Shown here: positions 52,064 through 60,411 of the stretch, piece after piece
Position numbering within the stretch: position 1 is the stretch's first letter
Layout of the letters: every line of letters starts with the position of its first letter
DNA from: an uncultured Nioella sp.
GTDB lineage: Bacteria > Pseudomonadota > Alphaproteobacteria > Rhodobacterales > Rhodobacteraceae
DNA: 64,000 nucleotides
Direction of reading: 5' to 3'
NCBI GenBank assembly: GCA_947495575.1
Contig: CANLZL010000007.1
Coordinates: 62,001 to 126,000 of the forward strand
Program-made: the position numbers and the translations under genes
The notes under the pieces: generated by a model
What the model was told of the DNA's origin: nothing
The model's input: the letters and a program-made list of their open reading frames with translations, nothing else
Databases searched by the model: none

Positions 52064-53265
52064 TGACTGACCTGACCATCGCCAGCTTCAACGTCAAAAA
52101 CCTGATCGGAGCAGAGCAGGAATACTATCGCTTCGAAAAATACTCCTCGGAAGAATATGCATGGAAGCGCGATTGGCTGGCCGATCAAGTCTTGGCATTG
52201 GATGCCGATATTATCGGCTTTCAGGAAATCTTCACTGAATCGGCGTTAAGGGATGTGCTGGATGAAGCAGACCGCCGCGCGCAAGATCTAAACGATGTCG
52301 CCCAGCCCGAACGCGGAACGCGATATGCGCGCAAGGCGATTTTCCGGCGGCTGAAGGTAGAGGGTTATCGCGATGCTGCCTTGGCCTTTGCTCCAAACCT
52401 CAATGATGGCGGGCCGGGCGAACGGCGCCCTGGTCTGGCGATGGTGTCACGATTTGGATTTGTGGGAGAGGCCGAGGTGATCCAAGAAGTGGCGCCTGCT
52501 GTTGAGATCCCGTTTTCGGCCCTTGGTGGTGACGCGTCGGCCGGAGCCTTCACTTTGAAACGCCTGTCGCGCCCGGTTTTGAAAGTGCGGGTGCCGATGG
52601 GCAATAAAGTGGTGACAGTTCTGAACTGTCACCTGAAATCAAAGCTGGGGGAATATGACCGTCCGTTGGAAGCGCCGTTTGCACCCGCCGCTGACCTGAC
52701 CAACTACGATCCAGTTGCGCGCGCCATGGGCAGCCTTCGCGCGGCTTTGCGGCGTATGGCCGAAGCCTTTGTGCTGCGGCGGGTTATTGTAGAAGAATTG
52801 CGGGCCGGGAATCCGGTCATCGTCATGGGTGACTTCAACGATCACGAAAACGCCGTGTCCTCTGAGATCATTGCTGGCGAGGCACCGTTCAAGAATTATT
52901 CCTGGATGCGCAGGCATGATGCGGAACAAGCAAATGACCGTTACAGCAAAGCAGAGAACATCCAGATCAAAGAAAGCATCGAGGCAATGCGCCTGCATTC
53001 GGCTGAGCGTCTGTTTGTGCGGAAATCCCTGCGGGATATGGTGTATACGGCGGCGTTCGGAGGCAAGTTTGAGAGCATTGACCAGATATATCTGTCTCGA
53101 CATTTCCTGCCGAACTCTCCCGATAGCATAGGTGAGATGACGTATTTCTCGGTTCTGAATGACCATCTGACCGATGGCTCACATCCTGAGGCGCCCTATA
53201 ACAAGCTCGCATCAGATCATGGGCAGATCATGGCGCATCTTTCACTCGGGGTGGATCCAGCCTGA
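52063..53265 (+). CDS. Endonuclease/exonuclease/phosphatase (EEP) family protein, 400 aa
   Basis: Metal-dependent phosphoesterase. Motifs in order: ASFNVKNL, GFQEIF (catalytic glutamate), NCHLKSK, GDFNDHE and SDHGQIMAHL. No signal peptide, so it is cytoplasmic. Start overlaps the previous stop (TAATG). Its 3' end overlaps the opposing LysR gene by 38 bases. Confidence 0.88.
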   Translation: MTDLTIASFNVKNLIGAEQEYYRFEKYSSEEYAWKRDWLADQVLALDADIIGFQEIFTESALRDVLDEADRRAQDLNDVAQPERGTRYARKAIFRRLKVEGYRDAALAFAPNLNDGGPGERRPGLAMVSRFGFVGEAEVIQEVAPAVEIPFSALGGDASAGAFTLKRLSRPVLKVRVPMGNKVVTVLNCHLKSKLGEYDRPLEAPFAPAADLTNYDPVARAMGSLRAALRRMAEAFVLRRVIVEELRAGNPVIVMGDFNDHENAVSSEIIAGEAPFKNYSWMRRHDAEQANDRYSKAENIQIKESIEAMRLHSAERLFVRKSLRDMVYTAAFGGKFESIDQIYLSRHFLPNSPDSIGEMTYFSVLNDHLTDGSHPEAPYNKLASDHGQIMAHLSLGVDPA

Positions 53266-54130
53266 TCTGTTCCTGCGCCCAATCCAAAAATGCTTTCAGA
53301 TAGGGGCGGTGTGGGGCTGGCAAATGGCAGAGATGGTAGCCCGTGGTCGGACCGTCCTCTGCTTCCTCAAGTAAGATCAGGTCGCCACTGGCGAGCTCTT
53401 CTTCAATCCACATTGTTGTCGCCCATCCAATCCCACGCCCGGACAAGATGGCGCTAAGGGAATATTGCGCGGGGATGTCAGTCACTTGCCGGGGAAAATC
53501 CTCGATCCCATGCGCATCCAACCAATCACTGACCTCGGAGCTGTTAGTTTCCTGTACCCAAGGCGCGCGAGCCAGCGCTGCGGGCGATCTGTCGCCAAGC
53601 GCATTTTCCATGCTCTTGGCGGCTACAAGTACCATGTGGCTGGCAACGACGAAGGTTGACTCCAACCCATCCCATGGGCCTTCTCCATAGCGGAAACTGA
53701 CGTCGAATACCCCTTGGGTCAGATCTACAAGTTCAACCGAAGGCTCGATCGCAAAGCCGATGTCTGGATGCGTGGCGCAAAAGCTATGTAAGCGCGGCAA
53801 AAGCCAGGTCTCAGCAAAGGCAGGCGTGGTCGCAAGACGCAATGGGGCGGTTAACCTGTTGGCCTCTTGCCGACGAACAGCTGCCTTGATCTGATCAAAC
53901 CCTGCGCTCAGGTCTTTGGCGAACTGGTTGGCCGTCGGAATGACCTCAACCCCGCGCCCCTTTCGCTGCATCAACGGCGTTTCAAGCCAGGCCTCCAGTT
54001 TGCGCACCTGCTGCGCAATCGCGGAATGCGTGACGTTTAATTCAGCCGCTGCGCGCGTCAGGCTGCCAGTGCGCGCTGCGGCCTCAAAGGCTCTGAGGGC
54101 CGCTATAGGGGGCATCTTCTCCATTTTCAT
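53228..54130 (-). CDS. LysR-family regulator (GcvA-like), 300 aa
   Basis: N-terminal winged helix (PPIAALRAFEAAARTGSLTRAAAELNVTHSAIAQQVRKLEAWL) and a substrate-binding type 2 domain from about residue 90. GcvA-like LysR proteins often regulate neighbouring genes. Convergent with the EEP gene and divergent from the DUF1127 gene, 98 bases away. Target unknown. Confidence 0.92.
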   Translation of the reverse strand: MKMEKMPPIAALRAFEAAARTGSLTRAAAELNVTHSAIAQQVRKLEAWLETPLMQRKGRGVEVIPTANQFAKDLSAGFDQIKAAVRRQEANRLTAPLRLATTPAFAETWLLPRLHSFCATHPDIGFAIEPSVELVDLTQGVFDVSFRYGEGPWDGLESTFVVASHMVLVAAKSMENALGDRSPAALARAPWVQETNSSEVSDWLDAHGIEDFPRQVTDIPAQYSLSAILSGRGIGWATTMWIEEELASGDLILLEEAEDGPTTGYHLCHLPAPHRPYLKAFLDWAQEQIRLDPPRVKDAP

Positions 54131-54228
54131 ATGTTAGCTGAGCTAACGAGACATGAAAACTGATTTTCTCGCAATTCTGCCTGCGCGGACTTAGGTATTT
54201 CTACATCAAAAGATGATGGAGCATGCCG

Positions 54229-54408
54229 ATGTTTGGACATTTCAGAAAGTTGATAACCGAGTTCTCGGCCTCGGATCACGGGGCTGCCGGATGTGAGGAT
54301 CAGCTTGAAGATCACTTGGCGCGCCTCAGCGATCATCATATCCGTGATATCGGGCTGGACCCGAAGGAAGTGTTCCGTCCGGTGCCGCCGCTGCCCTTCC
54401 TGCGGTAA
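54229..54408 (+). CDS. DUF1127-like small protein, 59 aa
   Basis: Ends with the DUF1127 block LARLSDHHIRDIGLDPKE. DUF1127 proteins in alphaproteobacteria affect phosphate or RNA metabolism in some species. I choose ATG 54229 (eight bases after GGA) over 54223. The gene is divergent from the LysR regulator and only two bases from the end of the opposing MFS gene. Confidence 0.65.
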   Translation: MFGHFRKLITEFSASDHGAAGCEDQLEDHLARLSDHHIRDIGLDPKEVFRPVPPLPFLR

Positions 54409-54410
54409 GT

Positions 54411-55637
54411 TTAACGTCGCGCGCTTTCCCGGCGAAACCCGGGCAAAAGCATTGCAAATATTCCGATCGAAATCAGGATCAGGATAAGTGCCAGGAAAAA
54501 AGGCGCGCCCGGCAAATGGATTGGCGCCCCGTCGCGGGTAAAGCGGAAAAAGACTTGAGTCATAATCACAGGGGAGATGACCATCGCGATGGCGTTAAGC
54601 GAGGCAATAACCCCCTGCAACTCGCCTTGCTGATCATCACCTGCCTTCCGGCTCATCAAACCGTTCAGAGCAGGGGTTGCCAGCGCCGCGATGGCGGCGA
54701 TGGGTGTCAGCGCCCAGACCATCCAGCCCTCTGAGGCCAGTCCAAAGCCTACAAGGATGACTGCATCAAGGATCAGGGCGTACAGCACTGTTCGAACTTC
54801 GCCCAATGTGGGAATAACCAGCTGAATTAGGCCTGCCTGAACAACCACAGTGGCCAGCCCGTAAACCGTTAGGGACAGGCCAACCAAAGCAGAATCCCAG
54901 CCAAAGGCGGCCTGAGTATAGAAGGCCCAGATCGCCGGATAAACAAAGCCAGACGTGGTGTAAAAGAAGAGCATCAACAAGAGCCATCCCATGCCCGGAA
55001 GCTCCCGAATCTTAAGGAACCCCCCAAGCGGATTAGCGCGGCGCCAATCAAAGGCCCGGCGTTTTTCCTGTGGCAGGGACTCTGGCACAACGAAATACCC
55101 GAAAAGGAAGTTGACCCCTGCAAGGGCCGCCGCCGCATAGAAGGGCGCGCGGGAGTCCAGCCCGGCCAATAGACCACCTAACGCAGGCCCCAGGATGAAT
55201 CCGATGCCAAACCCGGCCGAGATTAAACCAAACCGTTGCGCGCGCTCGTCCTTAGGGGTGATGTCGGCAATATAGGCGGTGGCCGTTGCATGCGTTGCCG
55301 AGGCGATGCCCGCCACGATCCGTCCGATCAGCAGCAGCCAGATTGTTCCGGCCAGCGCCATGATTACATAATCGACGGCCAATGCGGCCATTGAGATCAA
55401 TAGTATGGGCCTGCGTCCAAACCGGTCGGACAGATTGCCGACGGTTGGGCTAAGCAGGAATTGCATGACCGCAAAGGCCGCCGCCAAAATCCCGCCCCAA
55501 AGGGCCGCATCTGCAAGGTCAACTGACATGACCTCTCGGATCAAATCGGGCATGACCGGCATGATCAGGCCGAACCCCATCGCGTCGATGGTGATTGTAA
55601 CTACGATAAAGATCGTGGGAAGACGCGTGTTATCCAT
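54411..55637 (-). CDS. MFS transporter, TCR/Tet type, 408 aa
   Basis: Twelve-segment exporter-like protein. GNLSDRFGRRPIL between segments 2 and 3 is the MFS signature, and the sequence around segment 4-5 (ATATAYIADITPKDERAQRFG, GFILGPALGG) is the drug-antiporter motif C typical of TetA-like proteins. It begins inside the last codons of the PcaB-like gene (overlap ATGGATAA), so it is transcribed with it. Substrate unknown. Confidence 0.9.
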   Translation of the reverse strand: MDNTRLPTIFIVVTITIDAMGFGLIMPVMPDLIREVMSVDLADAALWGGILAAAFAVMQFLLSPTVGNLSDRFGRRPILLISMAALAVDYVIMALAGTIWLLLIGRIVAGIASATHATATAYIADITPKDERAQRFGLISAGFGIGFILGPALGGLLAGLDSRAPFYAAAALAGVNFLFGYFVVPESLPQEKRRAFDWRRANPLGGFLKIRELPGMGWLLLMLFFYTTSGFVYPAIWAFYTQAAFGWDSALVGLSLTVYGLATVVVQAGLIQLVIPTLGEVRTVLYALILDAVILVGFGLASEGWMVWALTPIAAIAALATPALNGLMSRKAGDDQQGELQGVIASLNAIAMVISPVIMTQVFFRFTRDGAPIHLPGAPFFLALILILISIGIFAMLLPGFRRESARR

Positions 55638-56547
55638 TGTCGCTATAGGTGGCGGCAAGTTGGTTGAATTTCAACGCCACCTCTTCGGTAGTCTCGTCGA
55701 TTTCGCTACTGGCGCCAATTTCGCTGCGCGACTTTTGCAAACCGTGCGCTGTGATCATGACCAATTGCGGGAGCAACATTTGCGTCGCGATAATGTCAGG
55801 ATGAGTCCTCATGCCAGCGTTCAGAAGATCCGAATGGCGCGCCATGGAGGCTTGGATAGGAGCAATCTTGATGTCGGATCCTGAAGGTAGCCGGGTCAGT
55901 TTTTGGCAAACGTCGTTGAGCCATGAGGCAAGCACCCGCTGCGCTTCGGGAAAGCTCAATGTTCCAACAGAAAGCCCAAGCGCAGCTGCCAAGGCGCTGC
56001 GAAGGCCAGCATCCCCTTGATAGGAAACCTGGGCGATCTGATCGGATATTTCCGCGATCTGCCCTTGGTGTAGGATCAAGGCGCTGGTCAAAGACTTGGT
56101 TTCGCCCGCCAGGTTTGGCGACACGGTGGCAAGGTCAACGCATAAGCTTTGAAGGCTGGCGTCGATGACGCGCAGCGATTGGCGTAGCCTGAGAGCAAAT
56201 GCAGTGTTCTGAACGTCATCCGACGCGGTTTCAAATTGCAGATATTGCGCATGCTCCGGGGCTTCCAACGCTTTTTGTAACGCGGCCATAAGGGCAGGAA
56301 CCGGAGTGCCGTCCTTGGCGGTTCCATGCGCAAGCCCGGAGGGATCAATTTGAACCTCCATTGCTGCGCGATGCAAAAACGCACCGCTTTCTGGGGGGAT
56401 CAGACCGCTTTCGCCCTGAACTTTGGCCAGGGTTCCCGCAACCAGCATCATCGCACGCACTTCGGCGCTGTCCGAGAACAATCGCGCAATCTTTGGGTCA
56501 CACAAAAGATCGCGGTAAATCGCGCTGTCAAACGGGCTGATGGTCAC
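55630..56547 (-). CDS. Degenerate 3-carboxy-muconate cycloisomerase-like (PcaB/fumarase superfamily) protein, 305 aa
   Basis: N-terminal half matches PcaB: FDSAIYRDLLCDPKIARLFSDSAEVRAMMLVAGTLAKVQG and YLQFETASDDVQNTAFALRLRQSL. However, the catalytic TSQD region reads ASDD, the SSxMPxKxNP signature loop that forms the active site is missing, and the chain is about 305 residues instead of the usual 350-450. It is probably inactive or has a new role. Same-strand neighbours are a FadR-type regulator upstream and an MFS transporter overlapping its 3' end; no other pca genes are nearby. Confidence 0.7.
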   Translation of the reverse strand: MTISPFDSAIYRDLLCDPKIARLFSDSAEVRAMMLVAGTLAKVQGESGLIPPESGAFLHRAAMEVQIDPSGLAHGTAKDGTPVPALMAALQKALEAPEHAQYLQFETASDDVQNTAFALRLRQSLRVIDASLQSLCVDLATVSPNLAGETKSLTSALILHQGQIAEISDQIAQVSYQGDAGLRSALAAALGLSVGTLSFPEAQRVLASWLNDVCQKLTRLPSGSDIKIAPIQASMARHSDLLNAGMRTHPDIIATQMLLPQLVMITAHGLQKSRSEIGASSEIDETTEEVALKFNQLAATYSDNG

Positions 56548-56623
56548 GATCTGTCTCCGCGCGTGTGCCGTGGTGGTCTAGTCGCTTAATGCGCTAGCTT
56601 GGGCCGCGTGGCAAGCGGGAGGT

Positions 56624-57388
56624 CTATTCCGTTTCATGCGCGTAGCGCAGCTTCGCAATCTCTTCGTTCCGGGCGATTTTTTGCTGCAAGTCCAGCGCTT
56701 CTTCGACAAAGGTCAGATGCACATGGATGGCTTCTTTAGCGGCGCCAGGGTCGCGGGCCTGAATAGCCGTGTTGATCGCACGATGGTGTTCCAACAGGAT
56801 GTCGCGCGTATTGCGCTGCTTGAACATGACCGAGCGGTTGTAGAACACGCCCTCCTGCAGCAGATCGAACATTGAACGCATCATATGCAGCATGATCACA
56901 TTGTGACTGGCCTCGATAATGGCAAGGTGGAATTGCGCATCCAGTTCGGCCTCATCTGATGGGTTCCGCTTGGTATGTGCGACTTCCATCTTCTGGAAGA
57001 TCTTGTCGATGACCTTGAGGTCTGTTTCCGTTCCGGAATTTGCGGCCCGCGCTGCGGCCATTCCCTCCAGCTCTCGCCGAAAGGACAAGTAATCGAACAC
57101 CGCTTCGTCATGATGGGCAAAGAGCCGGATCAGGGCGGGTGAAAAGGCGCTACCCAGAACTTCGGCTACGTAGATACCGGCGCCAGCACGTGTTGTTAGT
57201 AATCCGCGATCCTGCAATTCCGCGATGGCTTCGCGAAGGGACGGGCGAGAGACGCCCAATCGTTCGGACAATTCACGCTCGGATGGCAGGCGTTCTCCCG
57301 GCCGCAATATGCCGCGCAGGATCAATTGTTCGATCTGTCGAACAACCGAGTGCGATAATTTCTCGGCGTCAATTCTCTGAAAAGGCAT
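56624..57388 (-). CDS. FadR/PdhR-type GntR regulator (FCD domain), 254 aa
   Basis: Winged helix (VVRQIEQLILRGILRPGERLPSERELSERLGVSRPSLREAIAELQDRG) and FCD domain. This subgroup includes PdhR and LldR, sensing pyruvate or lactate. A TGGTC-N9-GACCA inverted repeat lies upstream at 57409-57427. First gene of a probable operon with the PcaB-like and MFS genes. Confidence 0.93.
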   Translation of the reverse strand: MPFQRIDAEKLSHSVVRQIEQLILRGILRPGERLPSERELSERLGVSRPSLREAIAELQDRGLLTTRAGAGIYVAEVLGSAFSPALIRLFAHHDEAVFDYLSFRRELEGMAAARAANSGTETDLKVIDKIFQKMEVAHTKRNPSDEAELDAQFHLAIIEASHNVIMLHMMRSMFDLLQEGVFYNRSVMFKQRNTRDILLEHHRAINTAIQARDPGAAKEAIHVHLTFVEEALDLQQKIARNEEIAKLRYAHETE

Positions 57389-57408
57389 GTCCGTGACCTC
57401 CCTCTGAT

Positions 57409-57427
57409 TGGTCAGGTTAGTAGACCA
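57409..57427. promoter_or_regulatory. Inverted repeat TGGTC-N9-GACCA upstream of the FadR-type gene
   Basis: Five-base arms with a nine-base spacer, 21-39 bases before the start codon. TGGT..ACCA cores are typical of FadR/PdhR regulators, but the spacing is wider than the classic site. Confidence 0.4.
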
Positions 57428-57458
57428 GATCGAGGGAAGTCCAGAGGATCCTTAAAGA

Positions 57459-58115
57459 TTAACTCGTCGGGCGGATGATAATTTCCACACGGCGGTTCAA
57501 TTGACGCCCGTCTGGGGTCAGGTTTGTCGCGACCGGTTCGTTTTCACCACGGCCAAAGCTGCGGACACGCGAGGGTGAGACGCCCTGTTCAAGCAAGACA
57601 CCCGCCACTGCGCTGGCGCGCCGCGCCGACAGGTCTTGATTGTAGTCAGCCGAACCGGTGTTGTCGGTATGGCCAATTACGTCGACCGTCGTGTCACGAT
57701 ATTGCTGCAGGTTGTTGGCCAAAGCCCTGAGATCGCCCTGCAGACCTGCACGAATGGCGGCGCTGTCCGTGTCAAAAAGAATGCCTTCCGGCATCGTGAC
57801 CAGCAGTTGATCACCCTGATTTTCGATCATGATCTGATCATTGGCCAGCTGTGAGCGCAGATCAGCGGCCTGTCTGTCCAAGGCGTTGCCGATCCCCGCG
57901 CCAAGGGCGGCCCCGGCTGCGGCGCCCAACAATGCATTCCGACCGCGGTTATCATCGTCTGCACGTGCGCCCAGGAACCCACCCAAAATGCCACCAACAA
58001 TCGCGCCATCACGTGTGCGATTGCCATTCGGATCATTCAGATAGGCCGGATCACATGCCGCCAGACCAAAGGCCGAGATCACGGTAAGGGACACGAGTTT
58101 CAAGCGAAATGTCAT
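57459..58115 (-). CDS. OmpA-family lipoprotein with glycine-zipper, 218 aa
   Basis: Lipoprotein signal MTFRLKLVSLTVISAFGLAAC with C21 in the lipobox, a glycine-zipper segment (GAIVGGILGGFLGARAD, NALLGAAAGAALGAGIGNAL) and a C-terminal OmpA domain (about residues 105-218) with DTDSAAIRAG, DVIGHTDNTGSADYNQDLSARRASAV and NRRVEIIIRP, which binds peptidoglycan. It anchors the outer membrane to the wall. Confidence 0.93.
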   Translation of the reverse strand: MTFRLKLVSLTVISAFGLAACDPAYLNDPNGNRTRDGAIVGGILGGFLGARADDDNRGRNALLGAAAGAALGAGIGNALDRQAADLRSQLANDQIMIENQGDQLLVTMPEGILFDTDSAAIRAGLQGDLRALANNLQQYRDTTVDVIGHTDNTGSADYNQDLSARRASAVAGVLLEQGVSPSRVRSFGRGENEPVATNLTPDGRQLNRRVEIIIRPTS

Positions 58116-58286
58116 TTTTCTGCCTTTCCCAAATTAGGTGCCCGGATCCAATTTCCGGGTTCTTCAGGCCGTTATAGCAGAGCCCGTGGGCGGACACAGA
58201 GTGAAAACCGGTGCTGGCGGATTTCTGCCAATATGGGCTGCGTTATGGGTTTTGAAAGTACTGGTTTGACTTGTCCGATCCTTCAT

Positions 58287-58302
58287 ATAACATAATTGTT
58301 AT
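58287..58302. promoter_or_regulatory. Probable ArsR operator over the start codon
   Basis: ATAAC-ATAATT-GTTAT, a perfect 5-base inverted repeat with a 6-base spacer that ends in the ATG of the arsR gene. TTGACT at 58266-58271 and CATAAT at 58291-58296 could be a sigma-70 promoter placing the start of transcription near the ATG. Confidence 0.5.
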
Positions 58303-58660
58303 GGAATCACTTAGTTATACAAACCCATCTTCGCAACTTGATGCTGTTTTTGCAGCCTTGGCAGACCCGACCCGCCGGTCGATCCTATCGCGGTTGGCAA
58401 GCGGTGAGGCCTCGGTCAATGAACTGGCCGAGCCCTATGACGTTTCTCAACCGGCCATATCCCGCCATCTGAAAGTGTTGGAGCAGGCGGGTCTTGTCGA
58501 ACGGGCAATCGATCGTCAGCGACGGCCGGCCCGGTTGAAAGCTGCACCAATGGCTGAGGCCGTCGCGTGGCTGGAGGAGTTCAAATCTTTCTGGGAGGGA
58601 AGCTTCGATCAGCTGGACGCTCTTCTAGAAGAATTAAAGACGTCAGACAAAAAGGACTAA
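58301..58660 (+). CDS. ArsR-family transcriptional regulator, 119 aa
   Basis: Winged helix: DAVFAALADPTRRSILSRLASGEASVNELAEPYDVSQPAISRHLKVLEQAGLV. No CxC metal-binding cysteines, so it is of the group paired with SRPBCC proteins that sense non-metal ligands. ATG 58301 is chosen; no ribosome-binding site precedes it, and the promoter location suggests a leaderless mRNA. A TTG at 58271 lies in the -35 region and would add ten residues. Five bases separate its stop from the SRPBCC gene. Confidence 0.9.
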   Translation: MESLSYTNPSSQLDAVFAALADPTRRSILSRLASGEASVNELAEPYDVSQPAISRHLKVLEQAGLVERAIDRQRRPARLKAAPMAEAVAWLEEFKSFWEGSFDQLDALLEELKTSDKKD

Positions 58661-58665
58661 TCTCT

Positions 58666-59160
58666 ATGTCGGAATTACCGGTTTACACATTGGAACGCAG
58701 GTTCAAGGCGCCACGCGCCTTGGTCTGGCGCACCTGGACAGAAGCAGAATTGCTAAACCGTTGGTACGGCCCCGGGGTCGAGACCGTGATCCATCAGTTG
58801 GATGTCACGCCGGGTGGTGTGTGGTTGAATGAAATGAAATGGGGCGGGAACTCCAATTATCAACGCGTCGAATATGTCGAGGTATCGGCTCCTGAGCGAT
58901 TGGTATGGTTGCATTCCAATGCCGATCAGGACTGGAACATCGCCGCTAACCCGATGATGCCAGACTGGCCGCGGGTCTTGATGACAGTGGTCACATTTGA
59001 AGAGGAAGGCGACGAGACAGTGATGCGGCTGACATGGGAGCCGCATGAAGCAACAGAGGCCGAGATCGCCTGCTTCGCCGGTGCCGTCGCTGGCCTCGAC
59101 AAAGGTTGGGGTGCCGGGATGGAAATCCTTGCGGAAATCCTGGCCGAACTTCAAACCTGA
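58666..59160 (+). CDS. SRPBCC (AHSA1-like) protein, 164 aa
   Basis: START-like fold: TLERRFKAPRALVWRTWTEAELLNRWYGPG, VTPGGVWLNEMKW, and the closing helix LDKGWGAGMEILAEILAEL are typical of AHSA1/Aha1 domain proteins. Often co-transcribed with ArsR. Likely binds a hydrophobic small molecule. Function unknown. Confidence 0.9.
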   Translation: MSELPVYTLERRFKAPRALVWRTWTEAELLNRWYGPGVETVIHQLDVTPGGVWLNEMKWGGNSNYQRVEYVEVSAPERLVWLHSNADQDWNIAANPMMPDWPRVLMTVVTFEEEGDETVMRLTWEPHEATEAEIACFAGAVAGLDKGWGAGMEILAEILAELQT

Positions 59161-59208
59161 AAGAGCCGGGCAGGTCGGGCCGGCAATCGCCTGGCCCGAT
59201 CCGCATGG

Positions 59209-60246
59209 TCAATGTAATGCCGGTTGTACCCATTTTCGGTTTTGGACGTGGCGAGCGATCAGCCTGTCCATTTGCTTGCGCCGAATTGGTTCGGGCCGAG
59301 CCAATCGGGCTGAAAAGTTCACATCACTCAATTCCGGAAACAGCGTCAGAATTTCCTTTCGGGCGGCCGGGCTAACGGCCCGCAAGGCCTCCGGGCCGGT
59401 AAACAGACTTTCGGTGACCGCACCTTCGCTGATCACCAATTGATGGCGGTCGAAAAGGAAATGGACGTAGGTGATTTCGTCCAACTCATCCGCTCGCGAT
59501 ACGCCAGGCAGCGCGAGAAGCTTTTTGGCAGGCAGCAGTACTTCGCTTGTGCCACACATGCGGTGCGCGATTGCTGATCGGACCAAGACCCGGTGCTGAG
59601 GGGAAACGATCAGGTCATGGCTGGGTATGCCGGGGCCGAGGGCGCCCGCGCGAATGCGGATGGGGATCAGGTTTGGTGCAGATGACAAAGCTGAACAGTC
59701 CAATTGCCGATGTCCGATCCAACGCAAAGGCTGCGGCCCGTCATCGACAGTTCGTACAATATCGCCTGCCTGCAATTCTTCGACGCGGGTCGCACCGTCT
59801 GGGGTTACGATCCGGGTGCCAGAGGCAAAACAAATAAACAGATCCTCATAATCAACGGCGCCATCGGTATTGAACTGTTGAAAGCTGTAAGTGACATTTG
59901 GGTCTAGCTGAGTATCTGAGGCAAGAAGCGGCCCATAGTTGGATTGCCCATTGGTTGCCAGGAAATAGACCGTCCCGCTGGAGCCATCGCTGCCGGTGAA
60001 CGTGTATTTGTAGCGAAGGTCGACCAGATCACCGTTTGAAATCCCGCTGACAGTGGAGCTGACCACATCCTGATCAGAGGTGTCATAGCCACCGGTATGC
60101 GTGTAGTCGCCAAATTGCGCATCGCCGGCACCATCAGAATCGTCAATGACGATCTTGCCGGCTTCAGCGACCGTGAAATTATTGAAATGCGGGTAAGTGT
60201 TATCACCGGACGTAATCCGGTAGACCAACACAGTTTCTAACGCCAT
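59209..60246 (-). CDS. Hint-domain (hedgehog/intein-type) protein, 345 aa
   Basis: Residues 1-138 form a beta-rich N-terminal region with repeated D, G and T (YTHTGGYDTSDQDVVSSTVSG). At residue 139 begins the Hint domain: C139-F-ASGTRIVTPDGATRVEELQAGDIVRTVDDG, with HRVLV and LVISEGAVTESLFTGP later. C139 is the nucleophile for self-cleavage in the family, and LPAKKLLALPGVSR is the usual later block. Such proteins are widespread in Rhodobacterales and are thought to be secreted, perhaps through type I systems; there is no N-terminal signal peptide. I start at ATG 60246 with AAAGGGTG upstream. Confidence 0.88.
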   Translation of the reverse strand: MALETVLVYRITSGDNTYPHFNNFTVAEAGKIVIDDSDGAGDAQFGDYTHTGGYDTSDQDVVSSTVSGISNGDLVDLRYKYTFTGSDGSSGTVYFLATNGQSNYGPLLASDTQLDPNVTYSFQQFNTDGAVDYEDLFICFASGTRIVTPDGATRVEELQAGDIVRTVDDGPQPLRWIGHRQLDCSALSSAPNLIPIRIRAGALGPGIPSHDLIVSPQHRVLVRSAIAHRMCGTSEVLLPAKKLLALPGVSRADELDEITYVHFLFDRHQLVISEGAVTESLFTGPEALRAVSPAARKEILTLFPELSDVNFSARLARPEPIRRKQMDRLIARHVQNRKWVQPALH

Positions 60247-60411
60247 TTGGGCACCCTTTCGCGCAAACAAAAAACTCGTCACCCCAAGCGTCTTGGTAGC
60301 GCTAAGGCTTTAACGTGGGGTTTCAAGAGAGTGTTTTCGCGCAAAATCCCGGCTGGATTGCGGCCAAAACAACGTTGATTTTGGGGCAATTTATTAACTT
60401 TGCGGCAGCAT

